Below, in pieces: positions 1 through 19,239 of a stretch of DNA of 64,000 bases. The translations under genes were made by a program, and so were the position numbers. Source of the DNA: Erpobdella octoculata (taxonomy: Eukaryota > Annelida > Clitellata > Hirudinida > Erpobdellidae); NCBI GenBank assembly GCA_963978895.1, contig OZ022242.1, forward strand, positions 4,108,859 to 4,172,858. Direction: 5' to 3'. The first letter of the stretch is position 1, and every line of letters begins with the position of its first letter. The notes below the pieces were generated by a model. That model was not told the DNA's origin. It saw only the letters and a list, made by a program, of their open reading frames with translations, and made no database searches.

Positions 1-115
1 GTTGTGTTTGCAGTGCTCTTAATCGTGTGTTATTAGTTCTGTGTGTTGTTTATCAGTTGTTATAGTTGTGTGTGTGTTGTTAATCAGGTGTTATTAGTTG
101 TGTGTGTTTGTGTTG
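1..115. repeat. degenerate GT-rich tandem repeat
   Basis: About three imperfect copies of a roughly 37-bp unit built from TGTGTTGTT-AATCAG-TGTTATTAGT blocks run from the window edge to about 115. The rest up to 374 is AT-rich intron of the PNUTS-like gene, with no other feature that I can see. Confidence 0.5.
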
Positions 116-374
116 TTAAAAGTCCAATTCATTAAATTGATTTTTTTTAAATTTTATTAAAATAATTAAAATTTATTATTCTAATATTACAAATATCGAT
201 TTATATCCAAATTACTTATTATTTTTAATGGTAATTAAGTTATAACCATTATCAAAGTAATTAATTTATATCGTTCTTTACATTTCTATCACATGAAGTA
301 TTCGTTAATATTCATATGTTACCAGCTGTTTGGTCGATATAATATTTTAATAATAGAGAAACTTGTATCTTCAG

Positions 375-6473
<6,099 letters not shown>

Positions 6474-7429
6474 AACGTCGTCGTTGTTAACGGACAGTTG
6501 TCGATAAGCTAATTTGTCTTCTACTGTATTTATTTTACTTGGGTTTTTTAATTGAAAAACTTTTTTAATTTAATTAATTTTTTTTTCGTTTCCCAAGTTT
6601 TTTATTTTTAATGTGGGAGGATTTTGTCGCGGCCAAGACCTGCAATGGATTGTAAATTGTAGAAAGTCCGAATCTATAAATAGCTGACTAATGACCTCTG
6701 TTGTGTATAACATCTTTTTTTAGATTGTTTAAATCTAGATGGTTCACACAGACTGTGGCAAAAAATTCATTTAAATTTATTTGTTCTTGTTTTTTTTTTG
6801 TTTTTAAATTTTGTTTTTTCTCATTGACAACTGAATGTTACTGAGGATGAAGTTTTTGCTAAATTCTCGATTTCTCTCATCCCGGCCTTTAAGTACCTGT
6901 CGACTGGTTTCCTTTGTGGATTTTATAGAACCACCTATATGGAATTTGGTGGCTCTGATTTCTTTTTTATGTCCCTTGGAGAACTAGTTGGTTAATAAGG
7001 CGCCGAAGAAGCAACTTGGTGGGGTATCTGCGAATTGCTGTTAGGTGTGTTTCCACTGAAGTCAATCAAATCAATACATTAGAATTTCTAGACAGTAGTT
7101 TACAAAGTTCAGGGAATTATAACTCCAGGTTGTTTATAGACGTCGACGCATGTGAATAAAAGGAAACAATCTTTTCAAAGAAGATATTTATTAGGGATTG
7201 TGATATTCGATTAGGGATATACCAGAGAGAGGTCATCGTGGGAGAGAGGTGTGCGTCCGAGATTTGCGTACAAGTGCGTGTGGGGAGAAGGGAATGTCAT
7301 TATTAAATGATATATAATACATCAAAATAAATACACAACTTCTGAAGTCTCTATGTACACACATATAAACTAGAAATTTGTGTTACGCGGTTAGGTTTGT
7401 CATGCAGTACAGATTATTGAAATGAAAAT
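6474..7429. other. 3' UTR and intergenic sequence
   Basis: T-rich sequence after the PNUTS-like stop codon, with a candidate AATAAA near 7155. I see no coding exon or RNA gene in it. Confidence 0.5.
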
Positions 7430-7806
7430 TTAACATGACCACGGAGCAAGTGCGCTTTTAATTCTCTTCTGGAGTGTCACAGCAGCTGGCAGACTGTTCC
7501 AAAGCCTCGTACCAACGACCTCAAACCTTCTGTCTCCAACGCTCTTGAAATGTGTGGGAGACACAAAAAATTGAAGAGGTTGGTGAGGATCTTAGTTTTC
7601 TGGGCGACTGAATGGCAGTTAATGGTGTTCAATGATATGATTTTTGATGCTAGGTAAGGTGGTGCCAAACCGTGAAGACATTGGAAGACCAGTAGTGCGA
7701 CTTTAAAGTTGATTCTGTGCTCAACCCAAAACCAGTGCAGTTCTTGGAGAGCAGGGTAGATGTGATGTTTTTTGCCCTTTGCCACCAATCTAGCCGCGTT
7801 CTTAAT
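7430..7806 (-). mobile_element. truncated LINE, 3' end of reverse-transcriptase ORF
   Basis: The minus strand reads the C-terminal tail typical of CR1/L2-type LINE ORF2: an AARLV start, then LQELHW, VEHRINFKVALLVFQCLHG and APPYL. This is the same region as in the intact LINE at 52-56 kb, but of a different subfamily. The open frame at 7477-7788 ends in a stop and has no upstream RT, so it is a 5'-truncated dead copy. Confidence 0.8.
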
Positions 7807-7807
7807 A

Positions 7808-8000
7808 TTTAAATGTTTTTATTTAACTTCACTCGTCTCTTTGTTTGTTTGTCTGTGGTGATCAAATCTTAGAAACGAAAATTCACCCACTTTTCGAATA
7901 CCTAGAGCTCTTAAACTTTCAGGAAAGCTTTATTCTGGATGACAGTACATGAATTGAATGTTTTCGACATGAATTAGACTTTAAATCAATTAAAACTAAT
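7808..8000 (+). repeat. interspersed repeat, copy 1 (partner near 25.6 kb)
   Basis: The sequence from TTTATTTAACTTCACT through GTGGTGATCAAAT, CTAGAGCTCT, TTTATTCTGGATGACA and GACATGAATTAG is repeated with about 10% divergence near 25593-25785. No TIR or tRNA-like boxes were recognised. Its style resembles the CA-bearing repeat seen at 15.6, 19.7, 20.6 and 56.3 kb. Confidence 0.75.
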
Positions 8001-8561
8001 CAAATCAAATTAATTCATGCCATCTAGCGACTGTAATAAGTTGTTTATGTATAAGTCAACAGAGGTTCAAAATAATTAAACAGTCGGATGTTTATTTATA
8101 AGTCGCCAGAGGTCCAAAATAATTAACAAGATTGAGCGTAACGGTTGTTTAAGATTCAAAAATTTTAGTTTGTTGACTCAGATAAAGAAGAAAATAAAAG
8201 CTCTTTTTTTTATCTCTACTTGTTTAAATCAACAGTTATCATTGATTTTATGCTTAGTCTGTTTCGGTATATAACATCATATATGATGTAAACAAAACAT
8301 ATGCAAAATTATCTCCACGATTACCCCAGGGGTGTCATTTAGAAGAGGAAGTTTTAGAAAATGTTTAGGGGAGATGGGGGATACTTGATCTCTGGGCACG
8401 TTGATCTTTTGGCAAAAACGTAATTATTTCTAAATAAAAATGCAATATGTAATCATTTAAGATCTGCATTTGTTTCTGTTCAATTTTTATTCTTATTTCC
8501 TTGTCAACAATCCGCCATTGAAAGTTGAAAAATACGACAGTTTGATTTCACCGGAGAAATG

Positions 8562-8937
8562 CGATGGGTTGTCCACTCAAAAATTTTCTCGTACACCTTG
8601 GAATTTACACAAAGTTCCAAAAAATTCTAAATAACGCAAAAAATTTAAAAAAAAACGCAAAAATTCCAGAAGAAAACCCAAAAACGCAAAAATTCCAAAT
8701 TACGTAAAAATTAAAAAAATCCATAATACACAAAATTTCCAAAAAAAAAACTCTAAAAAACGCAAAAATTCCGAATTAATTCCCAAGAATTTTTTGGAAT
8801 TTTTGCTTCGTAAACCCAAAAATTCCAGAAAATTCAAAAAATTCAAAAAATGTCAAAAACGCAAAAATTCCAAAATATGCAAAAATTCTAAAAGAATTTT
8901 TTGCTTTGTAGACCCATTTGGAGAGTGGTCAACCCCT
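8562..8937. mobile_element. MITE-like element with inverted ends and 10-bp target duplication
   Basis: The direct repeat CGGAGAAATG occurs at 8552-8561 and 8938-8947 and flanks a 376-bp A-rich segment. The ends are imperfect inverted repeats (GGGTTGTCCACTC at left, GAGAGTGGTCAACCCC at right). The interior is a run of degenerate CGCAAAAATTCC repeats. A 9-10-bp duplication would suit a Mutator-like element, but the superfamily is not certain. A related sequence in opposite orientation lies at 16352-16795. Confidence 0.65.
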
Positions 8938-9235
8938 CGGAGAAATGTAAATCTTCACAACAGTTGAGTTTCTGTAATTACAGATGAGATAAATATTTTT
9001 TGGGGAAAATTAATTTTGCTCTGCATAAACTAAGGCTTATTTTTATTGCATATTTCAATTCTAAAGCAACACTTATTGATGAGATATCAAGGCAACCATT
9101 TTTTTTGTAAATAGGTTGTGTACCCGCAACTGACCATAAACTAGCAGTTTGTCGTGCTTAATTAGCATACACATATACCGCTACACCATGACAGGTTAAC
9201 TTTCTAGTATCTTAAATTATCTTAGTCTCTTAAGT

Positions 9236-9605
9236 TTAAGTTTAAGTTTATTTGGATTTCAAGCGCCCTTTTGTGTAACACATCAGGGCTCCAATCTCTT
9301 ATGTTCCGACATTCTGTGTATTTAAAAGACAATGTGGGTGATTGATTTCGAAATTTACATCCGAATCGTTGAAGCGATTTGAACACCTGGAGTGTCTCGT
9401 CACAACAGGCATGAAGGTGTTGTGTATGTGTGGGCGTAAGTGAAAAAGAGAATAAAAATGAAGAAAGCAAGGTAAGGCGAAAGGCTGGACACACTCCAAC
9501 TTGGGATGCACGTGCAGCTGGCAGGTAAAACCATGCGATCCCATGCGCAAGTACTGTACCTGGCGTTGCGGTGTGTCTCAGTTTAAAAGCGGCACCCCAA
9601 TGCAC
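9236..9605 (-). repeat. retroposon-like 3' fragment with hexamer tail
   Basis: On the minus strand this segment ends in about three TTAAAC/ACTTAA hexamers after CGCTTGAAATCC, a tail style seen on CR1/L2-type LINEs and their SINEs. Two overlapping open frames are present, but neither looks like a known domain. The class is an inference. Confidence 0.4.
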
Positions 9606-10078
9606 CTACCTTTCTTACCTTTATATCTTTCAAAACCAGGTGTGACGTTTACACATTGTTTTTAATTTAAACTGTTTTATTATCAGTGTTTAAAGAGGAT
9701 TGTTGGCTTAAAATGAATTGCTTTAGAATTTAGAATAATTAGTAACTTTTTGTATTTCTTTACGGTTTAATGATAAGAAGCATTCATTTATTTATATTTT
9801 TTCTGAGTATTAATTACTACAAATTTTAACTTAGTTTTAAGAGATGATTCACAATAAAAATGTTCGTGAGGAAAATCAATTGTCTGAAATTTTCAATATT
9901 GGAGATGCAAACTTCTGCGTAAAATCCACATAGTATATACTCACGCATACATACATTATTTAGCGTGGCATATGTCTGATACATAAAAGCATATAATAAA
10001 ACTAAATATAATTTTTATAATAGAATTGTTTTTACCATTTATATGATAAACTAGCAAGTAAAAGAAATCAGAAAAAAA

Positions 10079-13000
10079 TCAAGTGTTTTCTTTTCCGTTC
10101 AACCAGTAAGTAATCATCAAGCCTTTTCCCTGAAATAACAAAATTAAACTTAAAAAATATTTAATTCTTATAATTAATAATTATTTTATTAGTTCTGTCA
10201 GTTTGTTTTAGAGTATTTCTGGAAACTAGTTTTTATAAAAATGAGCTTAATAATACACTTTAGCTGGCTGCAAGGCTGGCTGGTGAGGAAAATAAACTCA
10301 AAAACTTAACACCGTAGAGAATTTGAGCTGATCCCATATGTAGCTGTTACAAAAAGTTCATAGGTACCCATCCACAATTAACTTGATTGAAACCAATGTT
10401 TTGTCCGCAAACTCTTATCATTTATCATTTGCTTGGAAAGGCATCATCCTAACTCGTAAACGTGGCAAGAAACTAGCAGAGTAGTACCTCATGCGCTATA
10501 GTAAAGAAGATTGAATTCAAATGTGGTGGGTGTTGTTCTGTTCTTTGTTGAAATATATTTAAACTGAAAAACTTCTATGTTTAAAATTCTAAAGAACCAA
10601 GTGGACCAAATGTTTCGAAAATTAGTAACACATTGTTTATACGTCACTGATTGTTTTAGCAAAATTAATGGTGTTCGGATCTTAAATGTATCAGATCCAT
10701 CATAGTAGGAAACGGAACCAAAAATGTCTGGATAAATTAAACGATAGACTAAAATCCAAACTTTTTAAATTTTTCAAAATTCAATTGCATCATATATATA
10801 TATCTTGAATTATTATATTTTTAGACATTCACCAGTTTAAAAAAAATCACCTTTAATTCGATTGGTCCTCGTTGTTCTACCGAGTAACCTGGAAACTTGA
10901 TCAATTCATTTCTAGCGGGTGCACTCAAATGAATTTTTAAACCTGCATTTACAAATTACATCATTATTGATTTATTTTAAATTGTTCAAAATTCTTAAAT
11001 AACAAAAAGCGGTACCTAATAATAATACTAATATGATAATGAGGAAAACAGTGGGGATGACGATGCTGATGACGATGACGTGTTTATTTTGCTGAGTAAC
11101 TTTTTAAAAACTCACGCGATAATAAAAACAAATTTAAAATAAGGCAATAACTCAAAAGTTATAAGCAGTTTTTATTATTTAAAAAACGTTCCTTTTCCAG
11201 TCGCTTCCATGCGTGAAGCAGTGTTCACCGTATCTCCAAACAGGCAGTATCTCGGCATTGCATGGCCAACGACACCTATGAACAGTTGGCACAAAATTAT
11301 GAAATAATTTTTTTCAATCTATACAATGATTTTTTTTCGATTTTTTTTCTTAAATTAATTTAATTTCAATTCAACCTGCTGCACACGGACCAGAGTGAAT
11401 TCCAATACGAAGCTCAAGTACTGCCTCAGGACGGTGTTTGATCTTGAACGATCGAGCGAGAACAAGCAAATCCAGAGCCATATTGCATATCTCAACCACG
11501 TGACCAGCTGTTTCTTCGGGCAGACCACTGACGACCATGTATGAGTCGCCTACCGTTTCAACCTGTTGTACAGATTAAATGTTTCTTTTTTTAAAAATAA
11601 CTTTGTTTGAATTTCACAAAAATAAGCGGTGAACGATAGTAAAAAGAAAAATATAAGCTAAAACTAGTTTTGAAAGCACGGCAAAACGGACAGATTAATA
11701 AAAAATAGTCGCCTATAATAATATATGTCACTTTCAATACAAAAGTTTTTCTTTAATCATAAACGCATACAAGACATAAAAGTTTAGTTTTAAAATTGAA
11801 GTTCTAGGCCAGGTATAGGGGTTCAGGGGTGAAGGGGGTGAGGGGTGTGGTAGGGTCAGTCCAGTGGAACAAAAATAATTCAGGGGTGAAGGTTGTAGTA
11901 GAGACAGTCCAGCGGGGACGTCATTTTAGCAAAACCTTGGGAGGGGGCAACTTGTTTTCAGGGCCCACCAATTTTTCACAGAAATCAAAAATTTTCAAAA
12001 CCCTCTTTTTATTTTTGCTTCCAAAATAGTTGATGGCCGGAAAGGGGAGGATTCAAAGCTATTTTTCCAAAAATTTTACCAGCCTACTCACATCTTCAGG
12101 GAGCCCACAAAAACATCATAGAGGGCCCACTGTCATAGGGGGTGTCCCGCATATCTATAAAAAAAACCCAGCTCAAACCTCTGAAGATTCAACTTTACAC
12201 TTCCCAGGCCATTTTTGGGACCCCATTTCCATTTTTGGAGACGAAAGACTACGTCAGGGGCTTACTCAAACGTCCCTGCAGTCCCGTGAAACAAAATAGG
12301 TCAGGGGTGAGAAATGTAGTAGAGCTAGTTTACCGTAACAAAATAGAAAAAGACAGTCGTAAATGTGGGATCGTTTGTGCGGAGATTTACCTAGAAAAAA
12401 TAAATTAAATCATTTGTAGATAACAAAATTAAATAATTAATAATATTCTAAGAACCTTATAAACACGATGCTTAGAAATCGTGTTATCAAATGTCCCATA
12501 AAGCTCATTTAGAAGATTGACAATTTCCAATGGCGAGCTTTGAGACGAGAGCAGAGGAAATCCCACAATGTCTGAAAAGTACAAGGTGACCATCTGGTAG
12601 AATCTAGGTTCAACTTGTCGACCTGCTTTCAACTCATCTGCCACAAATCTGTTCGGAAATAAATTATAAAATAACTAATAAAAAATTTTTTTTTTAAATA
12701 TTATTAATAAAACTTGCGGTGGTAAAAGATTCTGAAGCAGTAAATCCGTCTTTCGTTTTTCTGCCATTAACTTTTCTGTTCTTTCTTCCATGATTTTCTC
12801 TAAGTGGTTCGCGTACTTTTCCAATTTTTCCAAAATGTTGTCAATGATGTCGATACTGTTGCTTTATATTTTAATTCGTCATTAAATTAAAGGCTTAGTT
12901 TTGATATGGTTAAGTTTTTAAAAACATAATTATATTTACAATTTTAAAGTACAAATATTATAGAATTATAACTGGTTTTTCAAACTAAACACGATTTTAC

Positions 13001-14026
13001 AGGCAAACTAGGAAGACAACACAACAACGCAAATTTAATAAAATTACAAAAATAAGCATTTTTTGGTTACTTTTGAATTTGTTTGCTGAGGCTATCAAAT
13101 GAAGGTCGATTCGCAGGAGTCTCATCCCAGCATTGACGTATGAGATCCGTCATTGAAGAATTTGCATCGCAGTTGTTCTCGACATTGAGAGATGGTCGGA
13201 AAGTTAAAAAAACATCATCTCTAACTTTTGAAACAATTTCTGAATATTTCGAAATTCACAGGTTTTCAGACAGCCTACATGTTTATCATATCTCGAGAAA
13301 AAAATAACCACTCAAACCTTTGTAAGTAATATCGTATCCTTCATAAGGAAACACTCTTGATATAATCTCGTAAGCCACAATAGCAAAACTGTAAACATCT
13401 CCTTTTTGACTTCCTTGACTTCCCAAATTTGATCTGAGATGTTCAGGTGCTGTCCACAACTGACTTTTGTAGAAGTCTTCTTCTGTAAGTTCTTCTTGGT
13501 TGCTGCTTCTGAATTCCAACAATCCAAATCCTGTGATTTTAACCACCCATCTGTTGGTCACCATGCATACACTGCTTGATAGTTTGCCATGGTAGGTCAA
13601 GAAAGATTTATGCAGGTAGGTCATTCCCTGTTATGAGTGGCATCGTTCAATTTTTAAAACTGAAATTAATTCAGTTGTAAATTTTCGATTTACTTACCTT
13701 TATTATGTCGTAAATAAATGACATTTTAAATGACAAATCCAACTTCACGTTTTCCTCGTCTAACAGCTCCTACAAATATTTTGATTTTGATTTCAAATGT
13801 TTTGCTTTATATGAGCGTTCAATTTGTAAGTTTTTGAATTAAATTTCGTATAACCCTTAAAGATCCTCTGTTACAGGTCTCGAATATCAAATAGAATTTT
13901 TCATTTTCAATGCATGCACCCAAGAACGAGGATAGATTGTCGTGTTCCAAAGTTTTCAACTGCGATAATGATAGTAATAAAGGTAATGATAACGATGACG
14001 ACGATGAGGATAATGGTGACGACAAC

Positions 14027-14113
<87 letters not shown>

Positions 14114-15643
14114 GACGACGACGATGGTGATTATGAAGATGATTATGATCATGATGATGATAATGACGATGATGACGATGACGAGGATGAAAATATCTGA
14201 ACTAATCCGTACAATGTAAACAATTCAAACGTCAAATTATTATTATTACAAAGCAGAACATCAATATTTATAGGTACGCGGGGACCAACCAACCATGTTC
14301 AGTTCTTTAAAAGAAGATTTTAACAGTTTCGGACTTCTTCGATCTCGTAGATCACAAACGCAGGTGACGTCAACATTCGTTCCTTTGTAAACGGCTCTCA
14401 CTGTAGTCGGATCTGATCCGTTTAACTGGGGCGACGGAAAATCGACGATTCTACTGAGTTTATTAACCGAATTTATCGAAGTGAAGACGTTGGAACTGCT
14501 TTTCTGCGTTTGTGAATAAACAAAAACAAAAAATAGGTTAAATTTAAATCGGTTGAATCGGTTGATAAAAAAGAGAATATGTAAAAAAAATTTCTAACAT
14601 TAGTTTGATCTTTCCTGAAATCCAATTCACAAATATCAATTTTCCAGCCCATCTTAAAAACTCTTGTTCTGCTATAAAATATCCTAGAAACCAAATGACA
14701 CAAAATTCTATTCTAAACCATTTTCTGCAATCTGTCAACAAGCTTTACTGATAGCTTGAAAAGAACAAAATTATCATCATATAAGCGACGAACCCGACAG
14801 CAAGACCCAGAAGGACAATGACAACGACAACGATCACAGCTGAGGTCAGAAGATCATATGTGGCTTTGTCTGTTACAGTAATTATATAATAATTTAAATT
14901 ACTCGCCAAAAAGAATAGAAAACAATAAGATTATTTAAAACATTTGCTATTATTTTTTATATATATTTAAATTAATAGTTAATTTGTTATTCAATTATTA
15001 CAAATTATTATTTGTTATTAATGATCTTTCATTAGTTTATTTGAGTACTATTGAAACATTTTTGTTAGGGCTCTGTCGCTTTTTTATAGAGCATAAGTTA
15101 TAGATCTGTAAGTACTACACCAGGTGTTTTGAGGTTTATATAGCAGTTTTTAGGATCTTGTCTCCTTTCTTTCTCCGTCTTCATTTAGGATTACACTATG
15201 TTTATCACATTTTTGTTGCGGACTAAACCTCTATCTCAACCTTGCTAAAGTTTCTTGATCTGGTTGAAACAGTACATATCCACGGACCAAAAAAGGTCTT
15301 CTGAGATTTAAAGTTGAAGCATGGAACCATGAGTTGGCAACTGCATATATGCGTTGTCGTAACCACCGCTTAAAAACACATGGCACCCCTAATTTTGTGG
15401 TTTACTTACGAATATTTATTTAATAAATTTAAAAAAAAACAATAAAGTTTAACTAAATATAATTCACCTAGACAAAAATCGTGAGAATATCCACAAATGG
15501 GAATGTCAGGAGGTGGAATTCTAGAACTTCCCCACAAATAATCTCCTATTAAAACTGCCTTCAAAAATGTAAAAACATACATTAAAAATCTACTCATACT
15601 TCATTTATATTATTATTACAAACTTTTATTTAGGTTAAAATCT

Positions 15644-15674
<31 letters not shown>

Positions 15675-18600
15675 GCTTTCACTGTACACAAATCTTGCAA
15701 ATCAAATTTAACCAGCTTTTTGACTAGCTAGAGAGCTGAAACTTTCAGCATAGCTGTATATTGGATGACAATACATGATTCAATAAAAACAAATAAATAA
15801 AAAAACTTAATTTGAACATCTTTCGTATTTCTAAATCGGGTGTATTTGAAATTAAAGTTTGTGTTAAAAAACTCGTTTTTTCCTTTACTTGTTTTATTTT
15901 ATTACTTCAGCAGCATACCGTATAATTGGTATAATTCCATGGCACGAGATCAAACATTGGCTCATAGTAATCGGCATGTGAAGAGAGCGACCAAACTAAA
16001 AATGGTACGGAACGGTCACCATCTTTATTGAAAGTCATGGTTTCTTGTCTTCCTGAAAAATGATTATTTTTGGTCTCAGACAGCATCAGCGAGGTATACA
16101 CAAACACCAACATCTGAAATTCTAAACTCTCAATTGTGGTTTTATTATGTATGTATGTATGTATATAAAGTGAAAGTTAAAAAAATTCTCTTTCTCTTCC
16201 ATCGCTTTCTCTCTCTCATGTGAAACGCATGTCTCTTTTTTTTCCTTTTCTATGTTTCTCTAACTATAATTCTTTCTCTATTATCATTTCTTACTTTGTT
16301 TTGTCTCTTTCTCTTCCTTTTTTCTATTTGTGTTTCTCTTCTCTTTTCCTCGAGGGGTTGACCACTCTCCAGATGGGTGTACAAAGCAAAAATTCAAAAA
16401 CATTTCTTAGGATTTTTTTCGGAATTTTTGCGTATTCTTGGATTTTTTTGTAATTTTTGCGTAATTTGTAATTTTTCGAAATTTTAAAATTTTTTTGGAA
16501 ATTTTTGGAAATTTTCGGTGTACGAAGCAAAAATTAAAAAAAATTTTTAAGGAATTTTTGTGTATTTTGAAATTTTTTGTATATTTTGAAATTTTTTACG
16601 TATTTTGGAATTTTGGCGTTTTTTGGATTTTTTTGGAATTTTTGCGTAATTTGGAATTTTTTGGAATTTTTAGGTGTACGAAGCAAAAATTCCAAAAAAT
16701 TCCTTAGGAATTTTTTTAGGAATGTTGCGTATTTTGGATATTTTTTGGATTTTTTGCGTTTTTTGGAATTTTTTTGGAATTTCTGCTTTATTGAAAAGCA
16801 CGTTTTTTCTCCTTTTTTCTGTTGTTTTTTCTCTCTTTTTTCTATTTTTTTGTCTGTTTTTCTTTTCCTCTCTTTTTCCTTTTTCACTCAAGCTCTCTTT
16901 CTCGCACTCTAAATATAAATACAGAATCAATCGAGCATGCATACTTAGATGTCTATCGACAGTGTGGTGAAAGTAAACTAAGAGCAATATTAGTGAAATG
17001 TTCCGTTCTATAAAAATAACAATAAACTGTTCCCAAACACTACTTTTTTCGTTTAACAAAGATTACATAATCAAGCAAACCTTGAAACTCAATGAACCTT
17101 GACGCTCGAAATATATTGTAGCCACTTTTTGGGTTTTCTCCTTTCTGAATTACACTGTTTCTCAGTTGGAGATACAAAAGAGTTATATCCGTCAAGTAAT
17201 TCTGAAAAAATACACATGATGTGAATTATATAAAAAGTAATTAATGCAGGTAAATCAATTTTTACAAACAATGCGAATGTTTCTTGAGGCGTTCAGGTTG
17301 TCTTTCAAAATGGACAGAGCGGAGAAGTTTTTAGCAGTGATCTAAATGATTATAAAAAAAAAACTATCAATTTTACATTAGAAATAAAACAATGCCAATT
17401 TATTTATTTAAAAAAAAAACTTATAAATTGTTTTTACGATTTTAACACATCTGAATGCTCTTTTGTTCCTCTCCACAACTTTGTCGGAAGTTTCGTCTCC
17501 AACAAGCCACGGATAGAAGATCATGTTGTAAGGAAACTCCGAATATATATTATAGAATGTCAGCCACGCGTACGACTGTGGGTCGGTCATGCCGTAATCA
17601 CGGGCGGTGAAAATGATTTTCTGAATCACAGAGAAATCCGAATGGCAGAAAATGACGACTGAAAATTTAAAACGTTATTTTGTAAAAAAAAAAAAAAACT
17701 TACTTCTTGGCATGGTTTTCAATAAAACACAATGGCATAACAAATTAGATGGGGGGGGGCTGTCGTGGGGTTTTCCTTGTGGCCATTGAACATTGAAATA
17801 CTTAAATATTTAATTTAAATTGCAGTTTGTTGAAGAATATTAAATAACTATAATTAATGTTTCATAGATTAAGTTAATATGCAGAATATGTTTATTTATT
17901 ATTTTATTTTGCGAACCAAATGTGTGCCTTCAAATAAAACATGATGTATTAGAGTTTAAAGTGTCCTCAAGAGCTTTTGTTAAATTAGTCGCGTCTTTGG
18001 ACGAGTCAAAGCCTAACTAGCCAGTAAAAAATCTTTTAAATAAAATTAGTAATTCAAATTGTCTTTTTTCAAATTGAAGCAGAAAGCGGTGACACAATTT
18101 TCGGTGGCTTCGCTTGAGGATCAACTAGCACTGTTACTCTGCATCCATTTTTATAAATATCTTTATCATATAATAACTTCTAATTGTTGAATTTTGGCAG
18201 GGTTTATGTACTCATTGAATATTGAATAAAGTACCTATATGTAACCGGCTGTAAATTTGAAACTTAATTAACTTCACGTAGAACAAACAAAACACACTAA
18301 CTTCTAGCAGCCGTTTTGATTTTTTTAATAATTTGTAGCTCGTCAGCTTTCAGTACTTTCGACAACTCAATGAAGTCGGAAATGCGAATACCACTTTCTC
18401 GAAATCTCAAAACGATAGAGTCGATAGCGTTCTGACAGTAATATTCGCCGCTCTCAGTGATAATTGCCGTGGATCTCCAGCCAGAATTCGTGTAAAACTC
18501 TTGAAACGCCCATCCGAACGACGTCAACGAACCAAAAACGCGCATTGTTGTTCTAAACATGGTCGAATTGTCAATGGCCGGGTCAAGACATGTCAGAGGA

Positions 18601-19239
18601 AAATACGCCAGATTGAAATAGTCAGCAATCTGAGCTGATCCAATGCAGTCTGTGAGTGAGATAAATTAGAACTGTGATGATTTTATTTTGAAATTTGTAT
18701 TAAATTATTAAAATTAAAACACAATTTACACACTTTCGTTACAGTTTGATCCAAAAATAACATCTATTGATCTGTTATCGATGATAGCCAAAGCGGACTT
18801 CAATCCGGCTATGCCATCGCAATCGGACACCACGGAATAGTACAGCCTTGTTGGTGGAACCATAATGATTATTGAGTTTCAGCGATTTAGTTATATATAA
18901 AGTAACGTGATTTAAATATTAGCAAGGTACAAATGTCGGTAAACAAAAATAATATAAAACTTGAATATGTGAGAAGTGAATTTCGACATATGTAAAAAAT
19001 CAGTAAAGAAGAAAAGAAAAAAGTGGCCATTGAAAAAAAATGTTTTGCCTATAAGTAAGATCATGTCCCACTAACTCGAACGGTGGTAATGGAAGATTTG
19101 CAGCCGCCGCCAAACGTCTACCGTCTTCCAATCTTGGAGCGACGTTGATTTCGTTGTGGGTTGAAACGATGACTCCAATTTTGATTGATTCTGCGCGGCA
19201 CATTTTAACAAATAGCTCAAAAATGATTACCGCTAACAT
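10079..19239 (-). CDS. receptor-type guanylyl cyclase (complete, 21 exons)
   Basis: Single-pass receptor making cGMP, of the natriuretic-peptide-receptor family. Exons, 5' to 3': 19239-19049, 18846-18734, 18649-18302, 17658-17438, 17341-17270, 17201-17081, 16052-15919, 15558-15468, 14869-14749, 14683-14599, 14503-14294, 13959-13855, 13769-13698, 13627-13318, 13239-13071, 12861-12718, 12648-12456, 11562-11376, 11275-11192, 10942-10851, 10129-10079; sum 3114 nt, 1037 aa, near the family's ~1050. A signal peptide ([16 protein letters not shown]) precedes an ANF-type ligand domain (exons 1-8), one TM helix (exon 9), a kinase-homology domain (exons 11-15; GMTYLH, TGFG where DFG is expected), a coiled-coil linker (YANHLE...EERTEKL) and a cyclase domain. 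That domain has both metal Asp ([15 protein letters not shown]), the guanine-selecting Glu (VETVGD) and Cys ([15 protein letters not shown]), so it should be active. Donors at 19048 and 12717 are GC; that at 11191 is apparently GA. The ligand is unknown. Confidence 0.95.
11815..12330. repeat. GGGGTGA-rich repeat block inside a cyclase intron
   Basis: Three scattered copies of a TCAGGGGTGA...GTAGTAGAG...CAGTCCA module (near 11822, 11880 and 12300) and GGGCCCAC motifs interrupt the intron between cyclase exons 17 and 18. It is probably a decayed transposon. No ends were recognised. Confidence 0.4.
14027..14112. repeat. (GAT)n microsatellite in a cyclase intron
   Basis: About 28 GAT triplets lie between cyclase exons 11 and 12 and produce artefactual poly-D, poly-M and poly-I frames. 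Confidence 0.95.
15617..15900 (-). repeat. CA-bearing interspersed repeat, copy 1 (reverse)
   Basis: Reverse-complement copy of a ~260-bp repeat. It runs from ACAAGTAAAGGAAAAAACGAG, through TGTCATCCAATATAAAGC and CTAGCTAGTCAAAAAGCTGG, a short CA tract, and AACCTAAATAAAAGTTTGTA. It lies in the cyclase intron between exons 7 and 8. Other copies are at 19691, 20621 and 56289 (+). Confidence 0.85.
16352..16795. repeat. AT-rich repeat related to the 8.6-kb MITE (opposite orientation)
   Basis: It begins GAGGGGTTGACCACTCTCC, the reverse complement of the right end of the 8562-8937 element, and continues with degenerate GGAATTTTTGCGTA units. The far inverted end is not visible, so this copy is truncated or rearranged. 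It lies in the cyclase intron between exons 6 and 7. The long Phe-rich and Lys-rich frames here are composition artefacts. Confidence 0.65.

Noticed and set aside
9222..9605. 127-residue minus-strand frame as a gene
   Set aside because: No family signature, a hexamer-repeat tail at its end and overlap with a second frame. Better explained as a retroposon fragment.
13907..14219. Acidic, poly-Met and poly-Ile frames
   Set aside because: GAT triplet tract inside a cyclase intron.
16324..17059. Phe-rich and Lys-rich overlapping frames
   Set aside because: Degenerate AATTTTTGCG ladder of a MITE-like repeat; the frames overlap on both strands.
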